This document shows, in pieces, positions 16,794-25,884 of a DNA stretch of 64,000 nt. Numbering within the stretch: position 1 is the stretch's first letter; each line of letters begins with the position of its first letter. The position numbers and the translations under genes are program-made. The stretch is taken from the NCBI GenBank assembly GCA_900771335.1, contig CAAGNP010000019.1, positions 1-64,000 of the forward strand, in the 5' to 3' direction. The notes beneath the pieces were generated by a model. It was not told the DNA's origin. It saw only the letters and a program-made list of their open reading frames with translations, and made no database searches. The stretch comes from Rikenellaceae bacterium (GTDB lineage Bacteria > Bacteroidota > Bacteroidia > Bacteroidales > UBA932).

Positions 16794-17794
16794 AAAGAGT
16801 TAATTTGTGGAGTGTGGTTTTGGCTTCAATGTTGGCCTATGTGACAGTCTCTTGCGCAGTGGACCCTGTAGAGGATTCCAAAGCGATCCAAGAGAGGGTG
16901 TTCAATGCTTATATTCAGGCCAATGGCTATGGCAATGCTGAGACCATCGGAGACAGCATCTATGTGATAGAGAGAAATGGTGCAGGTGTGGGGGCGAGTC
17001 CTGTGGACAGCACATACGCGATGGTGAGGTATACAGCCAAATACCCTACCGGAGACTATGCTGCATACAACTATGATTCGATAGCGGTACGCATGGGCAC
17101 ATACAAGAAAAATAACTTTTACGGCTCATTCATATGGCCTGTAAAGATGGGTTATATAAGTGATCCGCTTAGTGATATTGTCAAGACCATGAAGCCCGGT
17201 GAGAGGGCAGTGGCAGTAGTTCCACCATGGCTCTCAAACTACAATGTCTCATCAGCATTCTCGTCAAATACTTCAATTATTATATACGACATTCTCCTTG
17301 AGAAGGTCATTGACGACGTGAAGGAGTATCAGGCATCTTTGATGCAGGAGTTCTCAGACAAATATTTCAATGGTATGGATACCACCAAAACAGGATTCTA
17401 TTTCCATAAATTCCATAAGAGCGAGAATCAGGATACTATTACTGACGGTTCGAGCCTTCAGGTCCGTTATGTGGGAAGGATGCTTGACGGTACAGTGTTC
17501 GATACCAATATAGAGGATACTGCCAAGAAATACGATTTGTGGGACAAAGCCTCCACCTACAATGCTTTGCCTGTGCTCTATTATGTAAATGACCCTGAGA
17601 AGATCGCAGAGGAGAGCAGCCTTGTTCAGGGTTTCTGTATGGCATTTACCTCAGGGATGACCTATGGTGACAAGTGCTTCATCTTCTTCGATTCTGATCT
17701 GGGCTACGGCTCTTCAGGAAGTTTGACTGATGGGGCTGGAATACCACCTTACTATCCAATCTCATTTGAAATCTGGATAGAGGATGAAAACTAA
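16790..17794 (+). CDS. FKBP-type lipoprotein with two FKBP-like halves
   Basis: 334 residues with a lipoprotein signal (lipobox TVSC). The first half (about 40-180) contains AMVRYTAKYPTGDYAAYNYD and MKPGERAVAVVPPWLS; the second half has LQVRYVGRMLDGTVFDTN, a classical FKBP strand, then LVQGFCMAFTSGMTYGDKC, and DLGYGSSG before the closing strand. Thus two FKBP folds in tandem. It overlaps the previous gene (ATGA type) and the next by 11 bp, showing a tightly coupled operon. Confidence 0.82.
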   Translation: MKRVNLWSVVLASMLAYVTVSCAVDPVEDSKAIQERVFNAYIQANGYGNAETIGDSIYVIERNGAGVGASPVDSTYAMVRYTAKYPTGDYAAYNYDSIAVRMGTYKKNNFYGSFIWPVKMGYISDPLSDIVKTMKPGERAVAVVPPWLSNYNVSSAFSSNTSIIIYDILLEKVIDDVKEYQASLMQEFSDKYFNGMDTTKTGFYFHKFHKSENQDTITDGSSLQVRYVGRMLDGTVFDTNIEDTAKKYDLWDKASTYNALPVLYYVNDPEKIAEESSLVQGFCMAFTSGMTYGDKCFIFFDSDLGYGSSGSLTDGAGIPPYYPISFEIWIEDEN

Positions 17795-19190
17795 GAAGAG
17801 AGTTTTCCTTACAGGGGCCACAGGCAATATGGGCTGGGCCGGTTTTAAGGAACTTCTGAGTAGAAGCGACAGGTTTGATATCACCATCCTTGTCCGTCCG
17901 AGCAAGAAAAATCAGAAAAAATTAAAACGATATACCGATCACCCCAGCGTACGAATCGTGTGGGGTGATTTGTCTAATTATGCTGATGTCCTAAAATGTG
18001 TGGAGGGGGCAGACTTCGTCCTCCACGTGGGTGGAATGGTCTCTCCAATGGCAGACCGTTACCCCGAGAAGACCATGAAGGTCAATATCGGTTCGGCGCA
18101 AAATGTGGTCAATGCAGTCAAGGCTCAGCCCAATAGAGATGAGATCGGTGTGGTCTATATCGGCTCTGTGGCCCAGACCGGTCACCACGCCCCACCATAC
18201 CATTGGGGAAGATGCGGTGACCTCGTCACAGCGAGCAGACACGATTACTACTCCCTTTCCAAATGCATTGCGGAGCTGGTTTTTGCAGAATCAGGCCTTA
18301 AAAAGTGGGTCTCAATAAGGCAGAGCGGTATGCTCTACCCGGAGCTCTTGACCAAGGCTGACGACCCCATTATGTTCCACGTTCCTTTCTCCGGAGTGCT
18401 TGAGTGGAGCACGGTGGAGGATTCGGGCAGGGTCCTTGCAAATGTGTGCGAGGATTGGGTCCCTGCGGAGTTCTGGAGAGGCTTTTACAATCTTAGCAGC
18501 GGCCCGTCATTCCGTCTCACCAATTACGAATTTGAGAAAATGCTCCTTGAGGCCATCTCTTGCCCCCCTGTGGAGAAGGTGTTCGAGAGGAATTGGTTTG
18601 CAACACAGAATTTCCACGGGCAATGGTACACTGATGCGGACCGACTCGAAGAGATGCTCCATTTCAGGGAGAATGTGGATGCAAAGGAGTATTTCAAGAG
18701 ACTTAAAAAGAGGGTTCCCTGGTATTTTTCATTGGCTCCACTTGCCCCTGCATTTGCGATCAAGGCATTTATGAAGCATCTTGCCACTTCAGATCCCCTC
18801 GGAACGCTCTACTGGTTCAAACACGGGGTAGAGGAGAGGATTGATGCACACTTCGGCTCGGAGAGGATGTGGAGGGAGATTGGGGATTGGAGCACTTTTG
18901 ATTACAGCAGACCTTCGGATGAGGCACTCCTTCCAGATTTGGGCTTCGATGAGACTAAGCCCTCCGGGCAATGGACCATCGAGGATCTCCACAAGTCGGC
19001 ACTTCCAAAAGGTGGACAGTGCCTGGCAACAGAGTTTGCCCCAGGGGATATATTTACCCCAGTCCGCTGGAAATGCGCTTGTCGCAATGAGTTTGAAATG
19101 TCCCCCAATTCTGTCCTTCGCGGTGGCCACTGGTGCCCCGAGTGCCTGAACAAGAGTGTATTGCCCGAAGAACCAACCCTATTGGAATAA
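17784..19190 (+). CDS. NAD(P)-dependent epimerase/dehydratase-like protein with C-terminal zinc ribbon
   Basis: 468 residues. The N-terminal Rossmann domain has FLTGATGNMGWAG (residues 8-20) and VLHVGGMVSPMADRYP; the extended-SDR catalytic YxxxK is YYSLSKC. Beyond about residue 400 there is an additional segment with CAC near WKCACRNEFE and CPEC near GGHWCPECL, spaced like a zinc ribbon or treble clef. The substrate is unknown. It overlaps the FKBP gene by 11 bp. The added metal-binding tail is not part of ordinary sugar epimerases and may bind nucleic acid or protein. Confidence 0.82.
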   Translation: MKTKKRVFLTGATGNMGWAGFKELLSRSDRFDITILVRPSKKNQKKLKRYTDHPSVRIVWGDLSNYADVLKCVEGADFVLHVGGMVSPMADRYPEKTMKVNIGSAQNVVNAVKAQPNRDEIGVVYIGSVAQTGHHAPPYHWGRCGDLVTASRHDYYSLSKCIAELVFAESGLKKWVSIRQSGMLYPELLTKADDPIMFHVPFSGVLEWSTVEDSGRVLANVCEDWVPAEFWRGFYNLSSGPSFRLTNYEFEKMLLEAISCPPVEKVFERNWFATQNFHGQWYTDADRLEEMLHFRENVDAKEYFKRLKKRVPWYFSLAPLAPAFAIKAFMKHLATSDPLGTLYWFKHGVEERIDAHFGSERMWREIGDWSTFDYSRPSDEALLPDLGFDETKPSGQWTIEDLHKSALPKGGQCLATEFAPGDIFTPVRWKCACRNEFEMSPNSVLRGGHWCPECLNKSVLPEEPTLLE

Positions 19191-19208
19191 TCACCTAATA
19201 CTATAGTT

Positions 19209-20024
19209 ATGAGAAAAGTTTTTCTATTGGCGCTATTCGCCGTCATTTTCACCTCTTGTGGTGATCAGACCTGGAGAAAGTATGATGATCCTGTAATGCG
19301 TGCATACCTTAAGGACAGTCTTGAAGTGATGGATGCCCGCAGTGCTGATGTACTTGCCTCTGCATATATGGCTGAGAAATATCTTGGGGAAAATACCGAG
19401 ATTCCCGGCTGGGAGGGCTTTCCTGTTAAGCTATACGAATACTATACAGATGTGGACGTGAAGATTAACAAACCTAAAAAAGGTCTTGTCTACATGCTCA
19501 ACCCATCTCCCCGTCAGCTCTCTATGTGGATACTCAATGCTGTCCATGCTGCTACCGATACCCTCCGCTATGAGGATATCAAGAGGCTGTCTAACTTTAT
19601 CAAGTGGCAGTCAGGAGCTCAGTTCCCTGTAAAAGGTGTAGTGTATGAGGCTATGTATGTAAGAAACCACTTCAGACCATACGTATTTAAAGATGGTGTG
19701 ACAGTTTATCTGGCTGATGCAGCCCATTTCCCAAGGGTAGACAGCACATGTACAGAAGAGCACCTTCAGTTCTACATCAACGAGATGGAGAACGTCCACC
19801 TCAAACCCAATACCGGAAGATATGCCCGTATCTCAAGCACATCACGTGAGATGTACTACGAGGCAGGTGGTACAGTGGATGTAGGATGTGATACCCTCCG
19901 CTCTCATGCATGGCTTGATGAGGTGAAGAGACTTTACCAGAAAGCCTGGACCTCTGACGAGAACGAACTTATCAATGCCTGGGCCAAATATTGGCTGTCA
20001 GGTAAGAGAGAGTATATATACTAA
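19209..20024 (+). CDS. Lipoprotein of unknown function
   Basis: 271 residues with signal peptide and lipobox (IFTSC), so a periplasmic or outer-membrane lipoprotein. No family is recognised. The body is rich in aromatic residues (EYYTDVDVKINK, YEAMYVRNHFRPYVF) and has no obvious catalytic motif. It begins 18 bp after the epimerase gene and ends before a pair of GC-rich terminator-like hairpins, so is probably the last gene of the FKBP-epimerase transcript. Confidence 0.75.
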   Translation: MRKVFLLALFAVIFTSCGDQTWRKYDDPVMRAYLKDSLEVMDARSADVLASAYMAEKYLGENTEIPGWEGFPVKLYEYYTDVDVKINKPKKGLVYMLNPSPRQLSMWILNAVHAATDTLRYEDIKRLSNFIKWQSGAQFPVKGVVYEAMYVRNHFRPYVFKDGVTVYLADAAHFPRVDSTCTEEHLQFYINEMENVHLKPNTGRYARISSTSREMYYEAGGTVDVGCDTLRSHAWLDEVKRLYQKAWTSDENELINAWAKYWLSGKREYIY

Positions 20025-20041
20025 CAGTCTGAATGATATTT

Positions 20042-20121
20042 GGGGGCAGAAATGGCTGTTTTGCCCCCGTGGAGGCCTGAAATAGAAGTTTCGGGGGCAG
20101 AAAAGGCGTTTTTGCCCCCGA
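20042..20121. terminator. Two adjacent hairpins between convergent genes
   Basis: First stem GGGGGCA (20042-20048) with TGCCCCC (20062-20068). Second stem TCGGGGGCAGAAAA (20091-20104) with TTTTTGCCCCCGA (20109-20121). They are near-identical in sequence and lie between the stop codons of the lipoprotein gene and prfA, so are likely bidirectional terminators. Related GGGGGCA words recur at 31146-31231. Confidence 0.65.
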
Positions 20122-20161
20122 TGCCCCCGAAACTATTTTGTGTGATATTGTCCTGGTGAGA

Positions 20162-21244
20162 CTACTCCTCGCTCTTGAGACGCTCGGCGTTCTCAGCGAT
20201 GGTAAGCTGGTCAATAACCTCCTGGATGGCACCATCCATAAAGACTGGGAGGTTATACATGGTGTAGTTGATACGGTGATCGGTCACACGTGACTGAGGA
20301 TAGTTGTATGTACGGATCTTGGCCGAGCGGTCACCGGTAGATACCATGGTTTTTCTCTTGGCTGAGATCTCGTTAAGGTATTTCTCATACTCCATGTTGT
20401 AAAGACGGGTACGGAGCTCAGCAAGTGCTTTGTCAAAGTTTTTAAGCTGTGATTTCTCATCCTGACACTGAACCACGATACCTGAAGGGATGTGGGTAAG
20501 ACGGATAGCCGAGTATGTGGTGTTTACCGACTGTCCACCAGGACCTGATGAACAGAAAGTGTCTTTGCGGATATCGTTCATATTGAGTTCGATATCGAAT
20601 TCGTCAGCTTCAGGGAGTACCGCTACAGATGCAGCTGATGTGTGAACGCGACCCTGTGTCTCTGTCTGAGGTACGCGCTGTACACGGTGCACACCAGACT
20701 CATATTTCAAGATACCATATACACCTTCACCTGATACTTTGCAGATAAGCTCTTTGAAGCCACCTGAAGTTCCTTCTGACTGGTTGGTAATCTCAAGTTT
20801 CCAACCCTTCTTCTCCACATATTTGGCGTACATTCTGAACAGGTCACCAGCAAAGATAGCAGCCTCATCACCACCTGAACCACCACGGATCTCGATGATA
20901 GCATTCTTGGAGTCTTGAGGATCCTTAGGGATAAGCAGAAGTTTGATCTTCTCCTCCATCTCGGGAAGACCGGCTTCGAGTGTGCTCACCTCCTCTTTTG
21001 CCATCTCGCGAAGATCTTCATCCTTCTCATTCTGAAGGATCTCTTTTGCATCGTCCAGATCCTGCACCATCTTGCAGTAAACTTTACCTGTTTCTATCAC
21101 AGGTGCCAGCTCTTTATACTCCTTGTTAAGCTGCACGTATCTCTTCATATCGGACATTACATCCGGATCAGATATTTGTGCAGACAGGCTATCGAATTTG
21201 CCTTGAAGGCTCTTAATTTTCTCTACTAGTGAATAGTCGCTCAT
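20162..21244 (-). CDS. prfA: Peptide chain release factor 1
   Basis: 360 residues, the RF1 length. The catalytic GGQ is in [15 protein letters not shown], and the stop-codon reader PxT is PQT in [12 protein letters not shown], which marks RF1 (UAA/UAG) and not RF2 (SPF). The segment around [20 protein letters not shown] is the usual class-I core. It triggers hydrolysis of peptidyl-tRNA on the ribosome. The promoter box TATATTTG (minus, 21265-21272) lies 20 bp upstream of the ATG. Confidence 0.97.
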   Translation of the reverse strand: MSDYSLVEKIKSLQGKFDSLSAQISDPDVMSDMKRYVQLNKEYKELAPVIETGKVYCKMVQDLDDAKEILQNEKDEDLREMAKEEVSTLEAGLPEMEEKIKLLLIPKDPQDSKNAIIEIRGGSGGDEAAIFAGDLFRMYAKYVEKKGWKLEITNQSEGTSGGFKELICKVSGEGVYGILKYESGVHRVQRVPQTETQGRVHTSAASVAVLPEADEFDIELNMNDIRKDTFCSSGPGGQSVNTTYSAIRLTHIPSGIVVQCQDEKSQLKNFDKALAELRTRLYNMEYEKYLNEISAKRKTMVSTGDRSAKIRTYNYPQSRVTDHRINYTMYNLPVFMDGAIQEVIDQLTIAENAERLKSEE

Positions 21245-21264
21245 AATGTTTCAAAATCAGGCTG

Positions 21265-21272
21265 CAAATATA
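21265..21272 (-). promoter_or_regulatory. -7 box of prfA
   Basis: TATATTTG on the minus strand, predicting a leader of about 14 nt. Confidence 0.45.
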
Positions 21273-21274
21273 GC

Positions 21275-21309
21275 AAAAAACAGGCATCCTCCAAAGGGTG
21301 CCTGTTTTG
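21275..21309 (-). terminator. Terminator of the CoA-transferase gene
   Basis: ACAGGCATCC (21280-21289) pairs with GGGTGCCTGT (21296-21305), one wobble. On the minus strand it is followed by a run of T. It abuts the prfA promoter. Confidence 0.8.
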
Positions 21310-21331
21310 TATATTCATTCAGAGTCAGATA

Positions 21332-22636
21332 CTAGCCGATGAAGTGGAAGTGAGGGCCGAATCTTTCGAATGCAGCTCTGTCAAGTTCCTCTCTGTGGTC
21401 AGGGTGAGCTACGCTGATGATAAGTTTTGCTCTCTCTTGAAGAGATTTGCCGTATAGGTTCACAGCGCCGTGCTCAGTTACAAACCAGTGGATGTGTTGT
21501 CTTGTAGTTACAACACCTGCACCAGGGGTAAGGATAGGTGAGATCTTGCTCACACCTTTGTTGGTTACTGAAGGCATAGCGATGATAGCTTTACCACCTT
21601 TGGATAGAGAAGCACCATAGATGAAGTCGATCTGACCACCTACGCCTGAGTAGAATTTGGTACCAAGTGAGTCTGCGCAAACCTGACCTGTAATATCCAC
21701 TTGAAGAGCAGAGTTGATAGCTGTCACCTTAGGGTTTTTAGCGATGATGTATGGATCGTTGGTGTATCCTACGTCCATCATAGCCACCATAGGGTTATCG
21801 TCGATAAAGTCGTAAACTTTTTGTGAACCCATCAAGAAGGTAGATACAAGTTTACCTTTGTCAATAGCTTTTTCAGCACCATTGATAACACCTTTCTCTA
21901 CAAGAGGAAGTACGCCGTCAGCGAACATCTCAGTGTGGATACCAAGGTTTTTGTGGTTACCAAGCTGTGCAAGAACTGCGTTAGGGATAGCACCGATACC
22001 CATTTGAAGGGTAGCACCGTCTTCGATAAGTGCAGCACAGTTGTTACCGATAGCTGTCTCGATATCAGATGGCTCAGAGAAGTGGGCTGGCTCAAGTTCA
22101 GAATCGCACTCTACGAAGATATCGATCATAGACATAGGGATCATAGCGTCACCAAATGCACGTGGAACGTGTTTGTTAACAACTGCGATCACATATTCTG
22201 CACATTCGATAGCTGCCAAGGTAGCATCTACTGAAGTACCAAGAGATACGAAACCGTGTTTGTCTGGAGGAGACACCTGTACCATAGCCACATTACATGG
22301 AACAGCACCGCTGCGGTAAAGTTTTTGAGTCTCGCTCAAGAAGATTGGAATATAGTCAGCAAAACCTGCTTGAACGCTCTTACGAACGTTGCCACCTACG
22401 AAGAATGCCTGATGGAAGAATACACCTTCATATTTGGCATCAGTGTAAGGAGCTTCACCCTCAGTGTGAAGGTGGTGGATGCGAACATCTCTAAGTTCAC
22501 CTGCATCGCCTCTACGGCAAAGTGCATCGATAAGCACTTTAGGAGCACTTGCTACACTGCTGAAGTGAATATGGTCACCTGATTTAACCACTTTCACAGC
22601 TTCGTCAGCGCTAACGAATTTAATGTCTTTATACAT
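21332..22636 (-). CDS. Acetyl-CoA hydrolase/CoA-transferase family protein (likely acyl-CoA:acetate CoA-transferase)
   Basis: 434 residues, typical of the Cat1/AbfT/But family. The catalytic glutamate is in GIHTEMFADG, the CoA-binding loop in GVGGQIDFIYGASLSKGG, and the glycine-rich QMGIGAIPNAV lies upstream of the glutamate. The enzyme moves CoA between acids, for example butyryl-, succinyl- or 4-hydroxybutyryl-CoA and acetate. It is a single gene with its own promoter box and terminator. With ptb-buk 15 kb away the strain has two possible ends to butyrate production. Exact substrates cannot be assigned. Confidence 0.9.
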   Translation of the reverse strand: MYKDIKFVSADEAVKVVKSGDHIHFSSVASAPKVLIDALCRRGDAGELRDVRIHHLHTEGEAPYTDAKYEGVFFHQAFFVGGNVRKSVQAGFADYIPIFLSETQKLYRSGAVPCNVAMVQVSPPDKHGFVSLGTSVDATLAAIECAEYVIAVVNKHVPRAFGDAMIPMSMIDIFVECDSELEPAHFSEPSDIETAIGNNCAALIEDGATLQMGIGAIPNAVLAQLGNHKNLGIHTEMFADGVLPLVEKGVINGAEKAIDKGKLVSTFLMGSQKVYDFIDDNPMVAMMDVGYTNDPYIIAKNPKVTAINSALQVDITGQVCADSLGTKFYSGVGGQIDFIYGASLSKGGKAIIAMPSVTNKGVSKISPILTPGAGVVTTRQHIHWFVTEHGAVNLYGKSLQERAKLIISVAHPDHREELDRAAFERFGPHFHFIG

Positions 22637-22676
22637 GATATAATTGTAAATTAATTAATGAATATTCACTAAAGGG

Positions 22677-22714
22677 CAAAGTTAAGAAAACAATCTTATA
22701 AATTGCTATCTTTG
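22677..22714. promoter_or_regulatory. Divergent -7 boxes for the CoA-transferase and mazG
   Basis: Minus strand TAACTTTG (22684-22677); plus strand TATCTTTG (22707-22714). Both fit TAnnTTTG and are 22 bp apart, so the two promoters overlap in their upstream parts. Confidence 0.5.
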
Positions 22715-22735
22715 CCCCCAATAAAAGTTCCAAAA

Positions 22736-23557
22736 ATGAAAAATAGAGAAAAAGAGTTGAAAGCATTCGAGCGTCTGCTCGATGTAATGGACGAATTGAG
22801 GGAGAAATGCCCTTGGGACAGGAAACAGACCATGGAGTCTCTCCGTCCCCAGACCATCGAAGAGACCTATGAATTGTGTGATGCCATCCTCAAAAACGAT
22901 CAGCCAAATGTCGCCAAAGAGCTTGGAGATCTCCTTCTCCATGTGGTATTCTATGCCAAAATAGGTTCGGAGAACGGCACGTTCGACATCACCCAAGTGA
23001 TCAATCTCCTGTGTGACAAACTCATTTTCCGCCACCCTCACGTCTTCGGTGAGACAGAGGTCTCAGGTGCAGAGCAAGTGGTCCAGAACTGGGAGCAGCT
23101 CAAGATGAAAGAGAAAGATGGTAACAAACGTATCCTTTCCGGTGTTCCGGACGCACTCCCTGCCCTCCTGAAGGCATACAGGATGCAGGACAAGGCACGC
23201 GCAGTGGGCTTTGACTGGGAGCAGAGGGACCAGGTATGGGACAAAGTCAGAGAGGAGCTTTCGGAATTTGAAACAGAACTGGACAAACTTCAGGCAAATC
23301 CCAAAGATCCCCAGGCACGCAAGAGGGCGGAGGGGGAATTTGGTGACTTCCTCTTCTCTGTAATAAATGCAGGGCGTCTCTACGACATCAACCCTGACAC
23401 TGCACTCGATATGACCTGCACCAAATTCCGCCGCCGCTTCACCTATCTAGAAGAGCACACAATCCGTCAGGGGCGCGACCTCAAGGATATGACCCTTGCG
23501 CAGATGGATGAGATTTGGGATGAGGCGAAGAAACTGGAAAGGGAGGGTAAACTTTAA
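22736..23557 (+). CDS. mazG: Nucleoside triphosphate pyrophosphohydrolase MazG
   Basis: About 273 residues with two MazG folds. The first has CPWDRKQTMESLRPQ and the metal-binding EETYEL with KELGDLLLHVVF; the second has EFGDFLFSVINAGR near residue 205. It hydrolyses (d)NTPs to monophosphates and PPi and may lower ppGpp under stress. The ATG at 22736 (MKNREKELKAF) follows the promoter box; the longer frame from 22703 would begin inside the promoter. It lies directly before tcdA. Confidence 0.95.
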   Translation: MKNREKELKAFERLLDVMDELREKCPWDRKQTMESLRPQTIEETYELCDAILKNDQPNVAKELGDLLLHVVFYAKIGSENGTFDITQVINLLCDKLIFRHPHVFGETEVSGAEQVVQNWEQLKMKEKDGNKRILSGVPDALPALLKAYRMQDKARAVGFDWEQRDQVWDKVREELSEFETELDKLQANPKDPQARKRAEGEFGDFLFSVINAGRLYDINPDTALDMTCTKFRRRFTYLEEHTIRQGRDLKDMTLAQMDEIWDEAKKLEREGKL

Positions 23558-23571
23558 TATTGCGTCAGCTT

Positions 23572-24303
23572 ATGGAGAACAATTGGCTGGAGAGAACTCA
23601 CCTCCTGGTAGGTGAAGATGGTATTGCGAAGCTACGCAATGCCTCGGTGGCCGTCATCGGACTCGGCGGTGTGGGGGCATACGCAGCGGAGATGATTGCC
23701 CGAGCCGGCGTCGGGAAGATGCTTATCCTCGATTCCGATACAGTGAGCGATACCAACCGCAACAGGCAGCTCCTTGCCCTGACCTCCACCATCGGAAAAT
23801 CCAAAGCACAGCAGATGGCCAGTCGCCTTCTCGACATCAATCCGGAGCTCGAGCTCACCATCGTAGAAGAGTACCTCACTGAGGAGAATGTAGCTCAGCA
23901 CATCCCTGCACAGGGGCTCGATTTCCTTGTAGATGCCATCGACACCCTTGCCCCCAAAATTGCCCTTATTTCACATTGTGTCGCTAACGCAATACCGCTC
24001 GTCTCATCGATGGGTTCGGGTGCCAAATATGATGCCACCAAAGTGCGCGTGGCAGACCTCTCAAAATCGTACAACTGCCCATTGGCCTACATCCTCAGGA
24101 AGAAACTCCGCAAGGTGGGGATCTCCAAAGGTTTCAAGGTGGTCTTCTCCGAAGAGCTCCCCGATAGGGATGCAATAGTGGCGCAGGACCCTGAAGTGGA
24201 GCGCAATAAAAAATCACAGGTAGGCACCATATCGTACCTACCTGCAGTCTTCGGCTGCGTCTGCGCCCAGGTCTCACTTACCTCTCTGCTTGAGGAGAAA
24301 TAA
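23572..24303 (+). CDS. tcdA: tRNA threonylcarbamoyladenosine dehydratase (TcdA/CsdL)
   Basis: About 243 residues. The E1-like adenylation fold shows IGLGGVGAYAAEMIARAG (nucleotide loop) and DSDTVSDTNRNRQLLA with the conserved Asp, Asn and Arg, plus the TcdA-type C-terminus. The protein converts t6A37 to its cyclic form in tRNAs that read ANN codons. The start is ATG 23572 (MENNWLERT), 14 bp after mazG; the in-frame codon at 23560 is TTG. The 3' end overlaps the convergent SDR gene by 26 bp. Confidence 0.92.
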   Translation: MENNWLERTHLLVGEDGIAKLRNASVAVIGLGGVGAYAAEMIARAGVGKMLILDSDTVSDTNRNRQLLALTSTIGKSKAQQMASRLLDINPELELTIVEEYLTEENVAQHIPAQGLDFLVDAIDTLAPKIALISHCVANAIPLVSSMGSGAKYDATKVRVADLSKSYNCPLAYILRKKLRKVGISKGFKVVFSEELPDRDAIVAQDPEVERNKKSQVGTISYLPAVFGCVCAQVSLTSLLEEK

Positions 24304-25087
24304 TAGCGGCCATATCAGCAACGGTGGGGTTGTGGCAGGTCATCCCTCCATCTGCAATTATTGTCTGCCCTGTGATATAGGCTGCATCAGATGATCCGAG
24401 GAATGCGACCACTGCAGCAATATGCTCCGCCTCCCCAAGATATGGAAGGGGAATGTGTTTAAGGAAAATCTTGTCTTGCTGCTCTGTAAGGTTATGTTTC
24501 GCTGCAGGGGTCATAACAAGACCGGGTGCCACGGCATTGCACCTGATTCCGAATTTGCCGTATTGCGAAGCGATGTAGCGGGTCAGATTTATCACCCCCG
24601 CTTTAGCTATGCCGTATAGGGTCCCACGATAGTCAGCGGTGAGACCTCCGATAGAGGCGATGTTCACTATGGCACTATTCCTGCCCCTTTTCATATAGTG
24701 CAGGGCGGACTGGCTCGAAGCCAGCATACTCTTGACATTCAGGGACATCATCTCGTCGAAGTAGTTAAGATCCAGCTCCCCTGCAGCCAAATCCTTGTGA
24801 AGGTCGTTCCCCCCGACGACATTGACCAGTAGGTCGAGCCTGCCGTAAATGTCCACTGTTTTCTCCACTATCTCCCGGCAGCTCGCTGTATCCAGGGCAT
24901 TGAAATGAATTGCCAGGGCAGAGTAACCCTCGGAATAGAGCTGTGAGGCATATTCTTGTGCACTCTTGAGATTGTAATCTGCTATTACGACTGTCGCACC
25001 CTCTTCGCACAGTCTTCTGCAGGTAGCCTTTCCGATGCCGTTTGCACCACCGGTTACCAACGCTATTCTGTCTGTATATCTTTTCAT
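24278..25087 (-). CDS. Short-chain dehydrogenase/reductase (FabG-like SDR)
   Basis: 269 residues, classical SDR. Cofactor loop VTGGANGIGKATC (residues 11-23), NVVGGND in the NNAG position, catalytic Ser before YGIAKAG with the YxxxK pair, and the closing motif GQTIIADGGMT. It reduces or oxidises an alcohol/ketone with NAD(P)H; the substrate is unknown. It is convergent with tcdA (26-bp overlap) and diverges from the VUT transporter gene. Confidence 0.88.
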   Translation of the reverse strand: MKRYTDRIALVTGGANGIGKATCRRLCEEGATVVIADYNLKSAQEYASQLYSEGYSALAIHFNALDTASCREIVEKTVDIYGRLDLLVNVVGGNDLHKDLAAGELDLNYFDEMMSLNVKSMLASSQSALHYMKRGRNSAIVNIASIGGLTADYRGTLYGIAKAGVINLTRYIASQYGKFGIRCNAVAPGLVMTPAAKHNLTEQQDKIFLKHIPLPYLGEAEHIAAVVAFLGSSDAAYITGQTIIADGGMTCHNPTVADMAAIISPQAER

Positions 25088-25150
25088 AATATTCTATTTT
25101 ATCGGATTAGTATATATTCAATCCAATACAAACAGTATTCCCTTTTTTTA

Positions 25151-25158
25151 TATCTTTG
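25151..25158 (+). promoter_or_regulatory. -7 box of the VUT transporter gene
   Basis: TATCTTTG, about 22 nt before the ATG at 25180. The same box is preserved in the remnant copy at 27838-27845. Confidence 0.5.
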
Positions 25159-25179
25159 CACCGGATTACAAACATTTTT

Positions 25180-25884
25180 ATGAATAAGGTATCGGACAAC
25201 CCTTTAAAAAACCGAGTTTTTTTTGATACTTCACTAATGGTGGTAACGGCTATCTTCGTTACGCTCTATCTGGTATCAAATATAATGGCGGTTAAAGTTA
25301 TAGGCATCTTCAATCTCTTCTATTTTGATGCCGGCACACTCACATTCCCTTTTGCCTATATGCTGGGAGACGTTCTTACGGAGATATGGGGATTCAAGAC
25401 CTCAAAGAAGATTATCCTGCTGACTGTGGTGTGCAATATTATAATGGTGGTATTCACCTATTTGGCAGTGCTCCTCCCTTCTCCAGACTATATGGCCCAG
25501 ACAGAGCTGGCGTATAACCATATATTCGGATATGTTCCCAGAATAGTGATAGCATCACTGGTGGGATTCCTCCTTGGAGAGCTCTCCAACGCATGGCTGA
25601 TGGAGAAGATCAAGATAAGGACCAAAGGGAAATTCCTCTGGCTCCGCACCATCGGAAGTTCATCGGTAGGCTATATTTTTGACTCCATCCCATTTGTCCT
25701 TATTGCATTTGTGGGGACAGTTACCACCCGGGACCTTCTGATGATGATCCTCTTCCAGTACTGCAGCAAGCTCGTCATCGAGGCTGTATTCGGCACCCCG
25801 ATGGCATACGCACTGGTGCACGGCATAAAGAGATATATCAAACGGAAATCGGAGACATCAGATGAACAGATACTCGAGAATTGA
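25180..25884 (+). CDS. VUT/YhhQ-family queuosine precursor transporter
   Basis: About 234 residues with six hydrophobic segments, including TLTFPFAYMLGDVLTEIWGF, the signature of PF02592, and LLGELSNAWLMEKIK. YhhQ-type proteins import preQ0, preQ1 or queuine for tRNA queuosine. The ATG at 25180 follows the promoter box. It overlaps the radical SAM gene by 23 bp, so the two proteins probably serve one pathway. The first 21 codons exist again in a remnant near 27.9 kb. Confidence 0.9.
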   Translation: MNKVSDNPLKNRVFFDTSLMVVTAIFVTLYLVSNIMAVKVIGIFNLFYFDAGTLTFPFAYMLGDVLTEIWGFKTSKKIILLTVVCNIIMVVFTYLAVLLPSPDYMAQTELAYNHIFGYVPRIVIASLVGFLLGELSNAWLMEKIKIRTKGKFLWLRTIGSSSVGYIFDSIPFVLIAFVGTVTTRDLLMMILFQYCSKLVIEAVFGTPMAYALVHGIKRYIKRKSETSDEQILEN

